From positions 1 through 64,000 of the forward strand of contig CAYUFX010000007.1 in the NCBI GenBank assembly GCA_964444135.1: 64,000 bases of DNA. Reading direction: 5' to 3'. Positions within the stretch are counted from its first letter, which is position 1, and each line of letters opens with the position of its first letter. The notes under the pieces are model-generated. The model saw only the letters and a list, made by a program, of their open reading frames with translations, was not told the DNA's origin and searched no databases. The DNA is from NIOZ-UU13 sp964444135. Lineage in GTDB: Bacteria; Planctomycetota; Phycisphaerae; Sedimentisphaerales; Anaerobacaceae. Positions 34,767 to 42,546 of this stretch are shown here, one piece after another. A program made the translations under genes and the position numbers.

Positions 34767-36422
34767 ATGCGTACGATTTACCTGTACGGGCAACCCCGTG
34801 TGGTTGCCCTGAGAGCAGGCACGCAGGCCTGCCCCTACCTCGTTTGGATTCTGTTGTTTGGCCTTTTTGGGCTTATTGCAAACGGGGCTATCGCGGAAGA
34901 AGCCGGTTTTAAGCCAATCTTCGACGGCAAAACACTCGACGGCTGGAAAGCGCCGGATATGAGCTACTGGTTGGTCCAGGACGGTGCAATCACTGCTCGC
35001 TCCACGTCGCAGAATCCGGTGAAAACGAACCAATTCCTTGTATGGCAATTGGGCGAGCTGGACGACTTCGAGCTGAAGCTGAAGTATCGCATCAGCGGAA
35101 CACCGGCGGCCAACTCCGGCATTCAGATTCGCAGTCGCGTCGAAGAGGATGGCCACGCCGCTGGCTACCAGGCTGATATCGACCTGGCCGGTCAATATGC
35201 CGGCGCGCTTTATGACGAGCAAGGCCGTGGGATGCTGGCAGAGCGGGGGCAAAAAACCATCATCGGCTCCGACGGCAGCAAAACAAGCACATCACTCGGA
35301 GATTCGGACAGCTTGTTTGCAAATGTTAAAAAGGACGACTGGAACGACTATCACATCATTGCCCGCGGCGGTCATATCATTCTTAAGCTCAATGGTAAAG
35401 TTACTGCTGAGGTAATTGATAACGACCGGAAACAGCGAGAGCTTTGGGGTGTGCTGGCGTTACAGTTGCACGCGGGGCCGCCGATGATTGTGCAATTTAA
35501 GGACATTCACCTTCAACGGTTGAAATTGCAGGAGAGGAAAAAGATAGTTTTGGTAGCCGGCCCGCGCAGCCACGGTTACGGCGCCCACGAGCACAACGCC
35601 GGCTGCTTACTGCTGGCAAAATCACTGAACGAGAGTATGCCCGGCGTTTATGCCACGGCATACCTTAACGGCTGGCCAAAAGAACCGACCGCCTTCGATA
35701 ATGCCGATGCGATTGCAATTTACTGTGACGGCGGCGGAGGGCACGTCGTTATGCAGCACCTTGAGCAAGTGGACAAATTAGCCAAAAAGGGCGTAGGCAT
35801 AGCCACTCTCCACTATGCGGTCGAGGTGCCCAAGGGTAAGCCTGGTGATTATATGCTTAGCTGGACCGGCGGGTACTACGAGACGTACTGGTCGGTCAAT
35901 CCACACTGGAAGGCTGAATTTAAGACACTTCCCAAACATCCCATCACCCGCGGCGTCAGGCCTTTTGCGATAGATGATGAATGGTACTATCACATGCGCT
36001 TCGTCGAGAATATGGAAAATGTAACGCCGATCCTGACCGCGATTCCACCGGATAGCACTCGCAGGAAAGGGAACGATGCTCACGGCGCCAATCCGCACGT
36101 TCGTGCGCGCATGGGCATGCCGGAGCATGTCGCCTGGGCGTATGAAAGGCCCCCGCGTCTTCTTGTCGAAGACAAGAGCGGGGGCGGACGAGGCTTCGGC
36201 TTCACCGGCGGACACTGGCACTACAACTGGGCGCATAACGATTTTCGAAAACTTGTGCTAAACGCATTGGTCTGGATTGCCGGGGCCGAGGTGCCGCCTG
36301 ATGGTGTGCCGTCAAAGACCCCGTCCATCGAGGAGCTTGAAGCGAACCAGGACTATCCGAAGTCAAAGAGCTGGAATCGAGAAAAAATCCGGAAGATGAT
36401 TGAGCAATGGAATCGGCCGTAA
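34767..36422 (+). CDS. DUF1080 (3-keto-disaccharide hydrolase-like)-ThuA fusion, exported
   Basis: 551 aa. Start fixed by AAAGGAG 9 nt before ATG. The signal peptide is unusual: residues 6-24 (YGQPRVVALRAGTQACPY) are encoded by a double palindrome inserted between the N-region and the hydrophobic core LVWILLFGLFGLIANGAIA. Residues 48-250 are DUF1080 (FKPIFDGKTLDGWKAP; FELKLKYRISGTPAANSGIQIR; DWNDYHIIARGGHIILKLNGK), a jelly roll acting on 3-keto-glucosides in characterised relatives. Residues 255-530 are a ThuA domain (KKIVLVAGPRSHGYGAHEH; FGFTGGHWHYNW). A second palindromic insert encodes residues 461-473. The two domains are usually separate genes, so the fusion points to a joint role. Confidence 0.88.
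   Translation: MRTIYLYGQPRVVALRAGTQACPYLVWILLFGLFGLIANGAIAEEAGFKPIFDGKTLDGWKAPDMSYWLVQDGAITARSTSQNPVKTNQFLVWQLGELDDFELKLKYRISGTPAANSGIQIRSRVEEDGHAAGYQADIDLAGQYAGALYDEQGRGMLAERGQKTIIGSDGSKTSTSLGDSDSLFANVKKDDWNDYHIIARGGHIILKLNGKVTAEVIDNDRKQRELWGVLALQLHAGPPMIVQFKDIHLQRLKLQERKKIVLVAGPRSHGYGAHEHNAGCLLLAKSLNESMPGVYATAYLNGWPKEPTAFDNADAIAIYCDGGGGHVVMQHLEQVDKLAKKGVGIATLHYAVEVPKGKPGDYMLSWTGGYYETYWSVNPHWKAEFKTLPKHPITRGVRPFAIDDEWYYHMRFVENMENVTPILTAIPPDSTRRKGNDAHGANPHVRARMGMPEHVAWAYERPPRLLVEDKSGGGRGFGFTGGHWHYNWAHNDFRKLVLNALVWIAGAEVPPDGVPSKTPSIEELEANQDYPKSKSWNREKIRKMIEQWNRP
34784..34838 (+). repeat. In-frame double-palindrome insert in a signal peptide
   Basis: GTACGGGCA (34784-34792) and TGCCCCTAC (34830-34838) are outer arms with one mismatch. 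Inside are two perfect hairpins: GGGCAACC (34788-34795)/GGTTGCCC (34802-34809) and GCAGGC (34815-34820)/GCCTGC (34827-34832). The 55 bp lie wholly inside the CDS, seven codons after the ATG. Confidence 0.8.
36149..36185 (+). repeat. In-frame palindromic module in the DUF1080-ThuA gene
   Basis: Outer arms GCCCCCGC (36149-36156) and GCGGGGGC (36178-36185), inner arms GTCTTC (36157-36162) and GAAGAC (36168-36173). Same CCCCCGC...AGCGGGGG frame as the modules at 30465 and 40564, with a different core. It encodes residues 461-473 (RPPRLLVEDKSGG), between VAWAYE and the conserved RGFGFTGGH. Confidence 0.8.
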
Positions 36423-36510
36423 CAGGAAGACCCATTTTGCAAATATCGGCACCGACACACTGCCGGCCCATCCTCAAAACAAGGCCGAAAAAAACAGTAG
36501 CTTAGCTTCC

Positions 36511-37026
36511 TCATTGTGTGTCTTCGGGTTTTACTTTTATCGTAATCTCACCAACTTTAACTGTACCAGCGGTAAACTTCCATATTTCAACATCCCAGGC
36601 CTCGAGATAAAGTTTCAATTCTTCCCAGCCAGTGCCGCCCTGGATTGTATTAACACCATTCTCCCAGTAAAGATTCATTTCTTTCAGCATATCCTCATCG
36701 CCGCCACTCTTGTTTAACGATGCACTAAATATTGCCGGATAGTTGGCTCTTACCTTGATTGTCACGCAGCCTTCGTAGCACGGGAAGTCTGTAGTGGCGT
36801 TCCTGCCGATATCTCCGCAGGGTACCTGTTCCAGCTTGATTTTGTAGTCCCCGCACTTCTCCAGTTGTACAAAATGACCCACTTCCATAGACACAGGAAA
36901 CGTGCAGATGTCAACCGGTTCGTACTCGTACTTTACCTCCTTGTTCATCTCCTCTGGCTTGGTGACGGCATAGACAACCCCAACCACAGCCAGACCTATC
37001 AATACTACTCTGTAAGCGTTTTTCAT
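36511..37026 (-). CDS. Hypothetical exported or membrane-anchored protein
   Basis: 171 aa, not recognised. An N-terminal hydrophobic helix (VVLIGLAVVGVVYAV, residues 7-21) follows a short basic tail, so it is a signal anchor. The body is soluble, acidic and beta-rich, with five Cys: Cys42, Cys58, Cys70, and the pair Cys83 and Cys87 (CYEGC), possibly disulfide-linked outside the cytoplasm. AGAGAAGAGAG before the ATG is a plausible SD. It is antisense to its plus-strand neighbours and alone in its transcription unit. Confidence 0.55.
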   Translation of the reverse strand: MKNAYRVVLIGLAVVGVVYAVTKPEEMNKEVKYEYEPVDICTFPVSMEVGHFVQLEKCGDYKIKLEQVPCGDIGRNATTDFPCYEGCVTIKVRANYPAIFSASLNKSGGDEDMLKEMNLYWENGVNTIQGGTGWEELKLYLEAWDVEIWKFTAGTVKVGEITIKVKPEDTQ

Positions 37027-37380
37027 CTCTCTTCTCCTTCACAAATATCCGAATCATTTAATACAGAACGCTACTAACTTATCTACAACCCTGATATGGA
37101 ACAAGACTTCCCTCCTTGGAATATGAAATACCAAAGATGACTTCTCTAATATTAGACTCTTACCGATTAGAAAATATTACAGTTTTTTTAAAAAGTTATG
37201 AAATGTATTGATACGAGGCTTTAAGTCTGCCATAGGCATGATATTTACATATTATAACAAGTTTTCAACCAAATTCAACCAAAAACGCTGACAAGTAAAA
37301 AAATCAAAAAATGAAAAAATTTTATGTATTGACGGAAATAGTATATATGCCTTTAATTATTTCGCTTACAGGAGAACATT
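37027..37380. other. AT-rich intergenic region
   Basis: 354 bp between divergent genes, strongly A/T rich in its last 150 bp (runs such as AAAAAATCAAAAAATG), with a promoter candidate at 37329-37357. No ORF or RNA fold was recognised. Confidence 0.6.
37329..37357 (+). promoter_or_regulatory. Candidate sigma-70-like promoter
   Basis: TTGACG (37329-37334), 17-bp spacer, TTTAAT (37352-37357), preceded by A-tracts that could serve as an UP element. It lies 24 bp upstream of the ATG of the transglutaminase lipoprotein gene, whose SD is AGGAGA (37371-37376), so the leader would be short. Confidence 0.45.
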
Positions 37381-39684
37381 ATGAGAAAGCTATTATTAAT
37401 CTCAATTATGGTCGTTGCAGGATGTAATCAATACCGTGGCGATAAATCTTCTGTCAGAGACGAGGCGACGAAAACTCCGCCCGCATCCGGCATCGTTTAC
37501 AGGAATCCTCGCGTGTATAACGTAGACTATTCTTTTGAGATGACTCCCGACCCGAACATTATAGACCGAACTAAAGACCTTAAGGTGTGGATACCCATGC
37601 CACGAGAATGGGATTCTCAAAAGGCGGTGAAGATTATTTCCGTCCAGCCGGAACCGCACGCCCGATACGTCGATCCCGAATATGGAAACCCAATGCTCTT
37701 CTGGGATTTCGGCAAAGGACCAGAGCAGTCTTACTACAAGGTGGACATCAAATTCCGTCTGGAATCGTATGACGTCAGCGTGGAGGTTGACCCGAACCGG
37801 GTAGGTTCCTACGACAAAACGAGCAAGGAGTATGCCCTCTATACCCGAAGCACCCATACTATCCATATCACGCCGAAGATAAGAGAACTGGCCCGGGAGG
37901 CAGTAGGCGATGAAACCAATCCGTATCTGCAGGCCCAGCGTATCGTCAAATTCGTCAGAAAGAAAATGCGCTTCAAGCGTCTCGACTTCGAGCGAGGCAG
38001 AGGAATCGACTGCCTGCTGGCCTATCCGGTCGTTGATGAGAAAACAGGACAGGAGTATTATGAGGGCTGCTGCAACCAGTTTGCGACTCTGATGGTGGCT
38101 TTGTGCCGTGGGGTTGGCATACCTGCAAGGTGCGTTTTCGGATACGTCGGCTGGAATCCGTGGATCGAGCCGAACGATGTAAAGGCACAGTTCCCGTTCG
38201 AGACGAAACTGTCACCGGACGGCTTGGCCGCGGGGCAATGCTATGGTGGACTCGTGCCTCATATGTGGAGCGAGTTCTTTATTCCCAACTATGGCTGGAT
38301 TCCCGCCGATGCCAACTATGGCAGGATCGGACACCAACGCAATCGAACATGGCTCATGAGCAAAGGGCGCGATATCCTGCTTGGGCCGGGTGCTCCGCCG
38401 CAAGACGGTGAGGGTTATGGCGCGCAATGGGTCGCCCTGCACGACGGGAGAGCAGACACGCTGTTCAACGGGGTGGAGAACATCGCCAAAATACGGACGA
38501 TCAAGGTCACGATCCTACACCATTCGGAACCATTCCCCGCCGATGGACTGGCAGATTATCTGGAGAATCTTTTTCCCTCAGAGGAAGCAGAGAACGATCT
38601 TAGGCATTGGCGTCAAAAAGCCTTGCGTTGGCCCTCTTACTTGGCACGAAGTTCCATGCCCGACGCTTTGAATGTGGAGCAATTCTACAAAGATTATCCA
38701 CAGGCCAAAGAAGCCAGGGAAGCTTTCGTCTGCCACATGCTGCGCAGACACTTGGGCGATGAAACGTTCTTTCAGCTTGTCAAGACGTATGTAGACCTGC
38801 GACAGAAATCCGGCCAGGCCGTACCGACAAGCCGCTTCCAGGAACTCGCTGAAGATATTTCCGGACAATCATTGGGCTGGTTCTTTAGCCAATGGGTACG
38901 TACTATCGAACTGCCCCGGCTCAAATTTGACGGGGTCTCAGCCAGGAAAGATAAAGACGGCTGGCACGTTCAAGGACGTCTTTTACAGTCAGGCGACTCT
39001 ATCTTCCGGCTGCCGATTGAACTTGCTATTGATACGAAAAACGGAAGAGAAAAACAGAGACTCTGGATGGACAGCGAGGCTGTCGATTTCGATTTTCGTA
39101 CACGAGATGAGCCCCGAAAACTTGTAGTCGATCCTGACTATGAGATTCTCAAGGTTCAAAGGATGGCTCCACGGTTTTGGTGGTTTTGGGATATGTACCC
39201 GAAAGTCATTATAGTCTATGGAACCTCAGGGGAGACCGAGGCGAACAAGACTGCCGTTGAACGTTTCAATAGCGACTATCTTGGCTTAGACCATGGGATC
39301 ATCAAGGCCGATACCGACGTGAATGACACCGATCTGAAGGCCAAGTGCGTCTTTCTTATTGGCAGGCCAGAAACCAACAGGGTCGTTCAACAGTTCAAAG
39401 ACCGTTTTCCTGTGAAATTCGACGGCAGCAAGTTCACCTGGCAGGGTGTAATGTATGACAAACCAACACAGGGAGTAGCCCAGATTATTGGAAATCCCAA
39501 TCACGCCCAAGGTCTAATGATCATGTATGCTAGCCTGAGCCCGGAGGCGACGCTGAAGTTCTGCGATTTGTACTTGTATGATGCGGATAGGTCTTACATC
39601 ATTTTCGATGGTGACAAGCAGTTAACTACGGGCGATTGGGAAGATGTGGACAGTAACTTGTATTGGAATTTCGATACTCATTAA
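37381..39684 (+). CDS. Transglutaminase-like lipoprotein with M1-peptidase-like C-terminal segment
   Basis: 767 aa. Lipobox VVAGC, Cys15. Residues 45-130 are a beta domain (DLKVWIPMPREWDSQ), and residues 165-315 a transglutaminase-like core: EGCCNQFATLMVALCRGVGIPARC (catalytic Cys230/231), HMWSEFF (His294) and GWIPAD (Asp310). Residues 440-530 (FVCHMLRRHLGDETFFQLV to QSLGWFFSQWV) resemble the helical region of M1 aminopeptidases but lack HExxH here. Residues 640-767 form an extra alpha/beta domain. Likely a periplasmic or surface peptidase or amidase; substrate unknown. The leader and signal peptide are nearly identical to those of the following GH116 gene. Confidence 0.75.
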   Translation: MRKLLLISIMVVAGCNQYRGDKSSVRDEATKTPPASGIVYRNPRVYNVDYSFEMTPDPNIIDRTKDLKVWIPMPREWDSQKAVKIISVQPEPHARYVDPEYGNPMLFWDFGKGPEQSYYKVDIKFRLESYDVSVEVDPNRVGSYDKTSKEYALYTRSTHTIHITPKIRELAREAVGDETNPYLQAQRIVKFVRKKMRFKRLDFERGRGIDCLLAYPVVDEKTGQEYYEGCCNQFATLMVALCRGVGIPARCVFGYVGWNPWIEPNDVKAQFPFETKLSPDGLAAGQCYGGLVPHMWSEFFIPNYGWIPADANYGRIGHQRNRTWLMSKGRDILLGPGAPPQDGEGYGAQWVALHDGRADTLFNGVENIAKIRTIKVTILHHSEPFPADGLADYLENLFPSEEAENDLRHWRQKALRWPSYLARSSMPDALNVEQFYKDYPQAKEAREAFVCHMLRRHLGDETFFQLVKTYVDLRQKSGQAVPTSRFQELAEDISGQSLGWFFSQWVRTIELPRLKFDGVSARKDKDGWHVQGRLLQSGDSIFRLPIELAIDTKNGREKQRLWMDSEAVDFDFRTRDEPRKLVVDPDYEILKVQRMAPRFWWFWDMYPKVIIVYGTSGETEANKTAVERFNSDYLGLDHGIIKADTDVNDTDLKAKCVFLIGRPETNRVVQQFKDRFPVKFDGSKFTWQGVMYDKPTQGVAQIIGNPNHAQGLMIMYASLSPEATLKFCDLYLYDADRSYIIFDGDKQLTTGDWEDVDSNLYWNFDTH

Positions 39685-39750
39685 TCCATTCAATTGACGA
39701 CGAATTAACAATGAGAAGTCACTTGTTAATTATGCTTTCAGGAGAACATT

Positions 39751-42435
39751 ATGAGAAGGTTATTGTTAATCTCAATTATGGTCGTTGCGGGATGTAATTT
39801 ATATTCCGGTGATAAATCATTTGCCGAGGAGAAGGTAACAGTAGTTCGGGTAAAGACGGAAGCGGCTGATTACGAAAACTGGCCGATTCTAAAACGCTAC
39901 GACCAGGACCATCTTGGCCGAATTGCCCTTCCCTTGGGTGGCATCGGCACAGGAACCGTTTCTTTGGGCGGGCGGGGCGACCTTCGAGACTGGGAGATTA
40001 TGAACCGTCCGGCCAAAGGGTTTGTGCCGCTAATGGGACGTTCAGGTCCATTCTTTGCACTTTTTACTAAAACAGTCGATGGACAAACTGTAACCAGAGC
40101 AATTGAAGGGCCGATTGAGCTCTCGGATTACGAAGACAGCCACGGCAGTTCGGTGCCCAACCACGGCCTGCCGCGTTTTCGCAAGTGTTCGTTCGCTGCC
40201 GCCTATCCTTTTGGACAGGTAATGCTTTCTGATCCGGACGTGCCGGTGGACGTGCTCATCAAGGCTTTCAACCCGCTTATACCCGGCGACACCGAGGCCA
40301 GCGGCATACCCATAGCTGTCCTGCGGTATATGCTTCACAATAAAACTGACAAGTCGGTAACCGCCTCTGTCTGCGGTAGCATGCCCAACTTCATTGGCAT
40401 TGACGGTTCGGGTAATACGAAGGATTGGAAGGGCGACCTTGTAGCAGTCGGCGGCAAGGCCAACCACAATCATTTCCGCAAAGGCCAAAATGTGCAGGGT
40501 ATCTTTATGGATTCCGAGGGGGTGGCCCCGAGAGCGGAGCAGTGGGGCACGATAGCGCTGACCACCCCCCGCCGTTTTGCTTCGCAAAGCGAAAAAGCGG
40601 GGGCCCAGACCGGCGTTAGTTACCGCACGGCTTGGATTCGACAGGCCTGGGGCAGCTCCGTGCTCGATTTTTGGGATGACCTCAGCGATGATGGGAAACT
40701 TCAAAAGCGCGAAGCTACAGGCGAAGATACGCCAATGGCCTCGCTTGCCGTCGAAGTGGAACTGCCGCCACGAGGGATAGAGGAAGTAACATTTTTACTC
40801 ACCTGGCATTTTCCGAACCGTCAGACCTGGACTCCAAAAGGCAACGAGCAGGACCGTATCGGCAACTACTATACCACACAATACAGCGATGCCTGGGATG
40901 TAGCTGAGAAGGTTGCGCCACAGCTTGCAAAGCTGGAGGAGGCAACGGTCAGCTTTGTACGTACCTTCCTGCAGAGCAATCTGCCTGAGGTAGTAAAAGA
41001 GGCGGCGCTTTTCAATATCAGCACGCTGCGAACCCAAACCTGCTTTCGCACGGATGACGGACGGTTCTACGGCTGGGAAGGTTGCAGCAACAGAAGAGGC
41101 TGCTGTCACGGCTCGTGCACCCACGTCTGGAATTACGAGCAGGCTGCGGCTTTTCTCTTCGGAAATCTGGCCTGCTCGATGCGCAAGGTCGAGTTCGCCC
41201 ACGCTACGGATGAGAATGGCCTGATGAGCTTTCGTGTCAGTCTGCCGCTCGAGCATGCTCAGGATTTTGGCAAGGCCGCAGCCGATGGCCAGATGGGGTG
41301 CATTATGAAGATGTACCGCGACTGGCAGCTATCCGGAGACGACCAGATGCTAAAGAACCTTTGGCCGCACGTAAAAAGGGCGCTTGAATTCTGCTGGATT
41401 GAGGGCGGCTGGGACGCCGACCGCGACGGCGTGATGGAAGGCTGTCAGCACAACACGATGGATGTGGAGTACTATGGCCCCAATCCGCAGATGGGTGTGT
41501 GGTATTTAGGTGCATTGCGGGCAGCGGAAGAGATGGCCCGTTATCTTGGTGAGGATGATTTCGCCGCCACCTGCCGGGACCTCTTCAAGCGGGGCAGTGT
41601 TTGGATAGATAACAATCTTTTCAATGGCCGGTACTACGAGCACCAGATTCGCCCGCCAAAGGATAAGTCGCAGATAGCACCCAGTCTGCTCATCGGAATG
41701 GGAGCAAAAGACCCAACCAAACCTGATTATCAGCTCGGCTCGGCCTGCCTTGTTGACCAGCTTGTAGGCCAGTATATGGCTCACGTGTGCGACCTTGGAT
41801 ACCTGCTCAAGCCGGCCAATGTCCGCAAAACGCTGCTGGCCATTATGAAGTACAATCTCAGGAAGGGCCTGTACGGACATTTCAACTGTATGAGGAGCTT
41901 TGCTTTGGGAGATGAGTCGGTACTGCTAATGGCCAGCTATCCAAAGGACCGTCCGAAGAATCCTTTTCCATACTTCACCGAGGTGATGACGGGCTTCGAG
42001 TACACCGCGGCTGTGGGTATGCTGTACGAAGGCCAGGTGGACGACGGGCTTGAGTGCATCAGGAACATCCGCGACAGATACGATGGCCGCAAGCGCAGCC
42101 CCTTCGACGAGGCTGAGTGCGGCCACCACTATGCCCGCGCTATGGCCAGTTGGGCGGCTGTGCTTGCAATGACCGGGTTTGGTTATTCCGGTGTCGAAAA
42201 AACAATGACTTTTGCCGCTCAGGATGGCAGCTTCTTCTGGTCAAATGGTTATGCCTGGGGAACCTGTTCTCTCAAAAAGACTCGGAAAGACATTAAAGTT
42301 GAGCTGTCGGTTTTACATGGCCAATTGCCTCTTTCGAAGTTTATCCTCCGTAATTTCGGTGATATACAATTTGAAAAGACCCTGCTAATCAAAGCGGGGC
42401 AGAAGGTTAAATTTAGCGTCCCGCAAGGTGAGTAG
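39751..42435 (+). CDS. GH116 (GBA2-like, DUF608) glycoside hydrolase, lipoprotein
   Basis: 894 aa. Lipobox VVAGC, Cys15. The N-terminal domain (about 45-380) starts LGGIGTGTVSLGGRGDLRDWEIMNRP, the GBA2_N signature, and contains GSSVLDFWDDLSDDG. The catalytic alpha/alpha barrel (about 420-870) contains CTHVWNYEQAAAFLF, CQHNTMDVEYYGPNPQMGVWYLGAL (likely harbouring the acid/base Asp by family position) and FEYTAAVGMLYEG. GH116 enzymes are retaining beta-glucosidases, xylosidases or glucosaminidases; specificity cannot be called. Residues 272-285 (TPRRFASQSEKAGA) are encoded by an in-frame palindromic module sharing a 23-bp core with the one in pepA. Confidence 0.88.
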   Translation: MRRLLLISIMVVAGCNLYSGDKSFAEEKVTVVRVKTEAADYENWPILKRYDQDHLGRIALPLGGIGTGTVSLGGRGDLRDWEIMNRPAKGFVPLMGRSGPFFALFTKTVDGQTVTRAIEGPIELSDYEDSHGSSVPNHGLPRFRKCSFAAAYPFGQVMLSDPDVPVDVLIKAFNPLIPGDTEASGIPIAVLRYMLHNKTDKSVTASVCGSMPNFIGIDGSGNTKDWKGDLVAVGGKANHNHFRKGQNVQGIFMDSEGVAPRAEQWGTIALTTPRRFASQSEKAGAQTGVSYRTAWIRQAWGSSVLDFWDDLSDDGKLQKREATGEDTPMASLAVEVELPPRGIEEVTFLLTWHFPNRQTWTPKGNEQDRIGNYYTTQYSDAWDVAEKVAPQLAKLEEATVSFVRTFLQSNLPEVVKEAALFNISTLRTQTCFRTDDGRFYGWEGCSNRRGCCHGSCTHVWNYEQAAAFLFGNLACSMRKVEFAHATDENGLMSFRVSLPLEHAQDFGKAAADGQMGCIMKMYRDWQLSGDDQMLKNLWPHVKRALEFCWIEGGWDADRDGVMEGCQHNTMDVEYYGPNPQMGVWYLGALRAAEEMARYLGEDDFAATCRDLFKRGSVWIDNNLFNGRYYEHQIRPPKDKSQIAPSLLIGMGAKDPTKPDYQLGSACLVDQLVGQYMAHVCDLGYLLKPANVRKTLLAIMKYNLRKGLYGHFNCMRSFALGDESVLLMASYPKDRPKNPFPYFTEVMTGFEYTAAVGMLYEGQVDDGLECIRNIRDRYDGRKRSPFDEAECGHHYARAMASWAAVLAMTGFGYSGVEKTMTFAAQDGSFFWSNGYAWGTCSLKKTRKDIKVELSVLHGQLPLSKFILRNFGDIQFEKTLLIKAGQKVKFSVPQGE
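40564..40604 (+). repeat. In-frame palindromic module in the GH116 gene
   Basis: CCCCCGC (40566-40572) and GCGGGGG (40597-40603) are the outer arms; TTCGC (40581-40585)/GCGAA (40589-40593) form an inner stem. 40566-40588 is identical to the coding strand of the pepA module at 30465-30503, but here the element is read one base out of phase relative to that copy, giving a different peptide. Confidence 0.85.
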
Positions 42436-42440
42436 TGAGT

Positions 42441-42506
42441 GGAAAGTGACTAAAATGACACCTTTGCTGTCACTTTAGGCACTCCAAACTTTAGTTCACT
42501 TATTAA
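42441..42506. repeat. AAAGTGACTAAAATGACA ... TGTCACTTTAGGCACT repeat, short copy
   Basis: Same outer sequences as 27963-28144 (AAAGTGACTAAA, TTTGCTGTCA, CACTTTAGGCACTCCAAACTT, TTAGTTCACTTATT) but with the inner block deleted. It lies 6-70 bp after the GH116 stop and upstream of the PHP gene. Confidence 0.75.
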
Positions 42507-42546
42507 GCGTGGGAAAACCAATTTATTCTAATAAGGCGGGTTCAAA

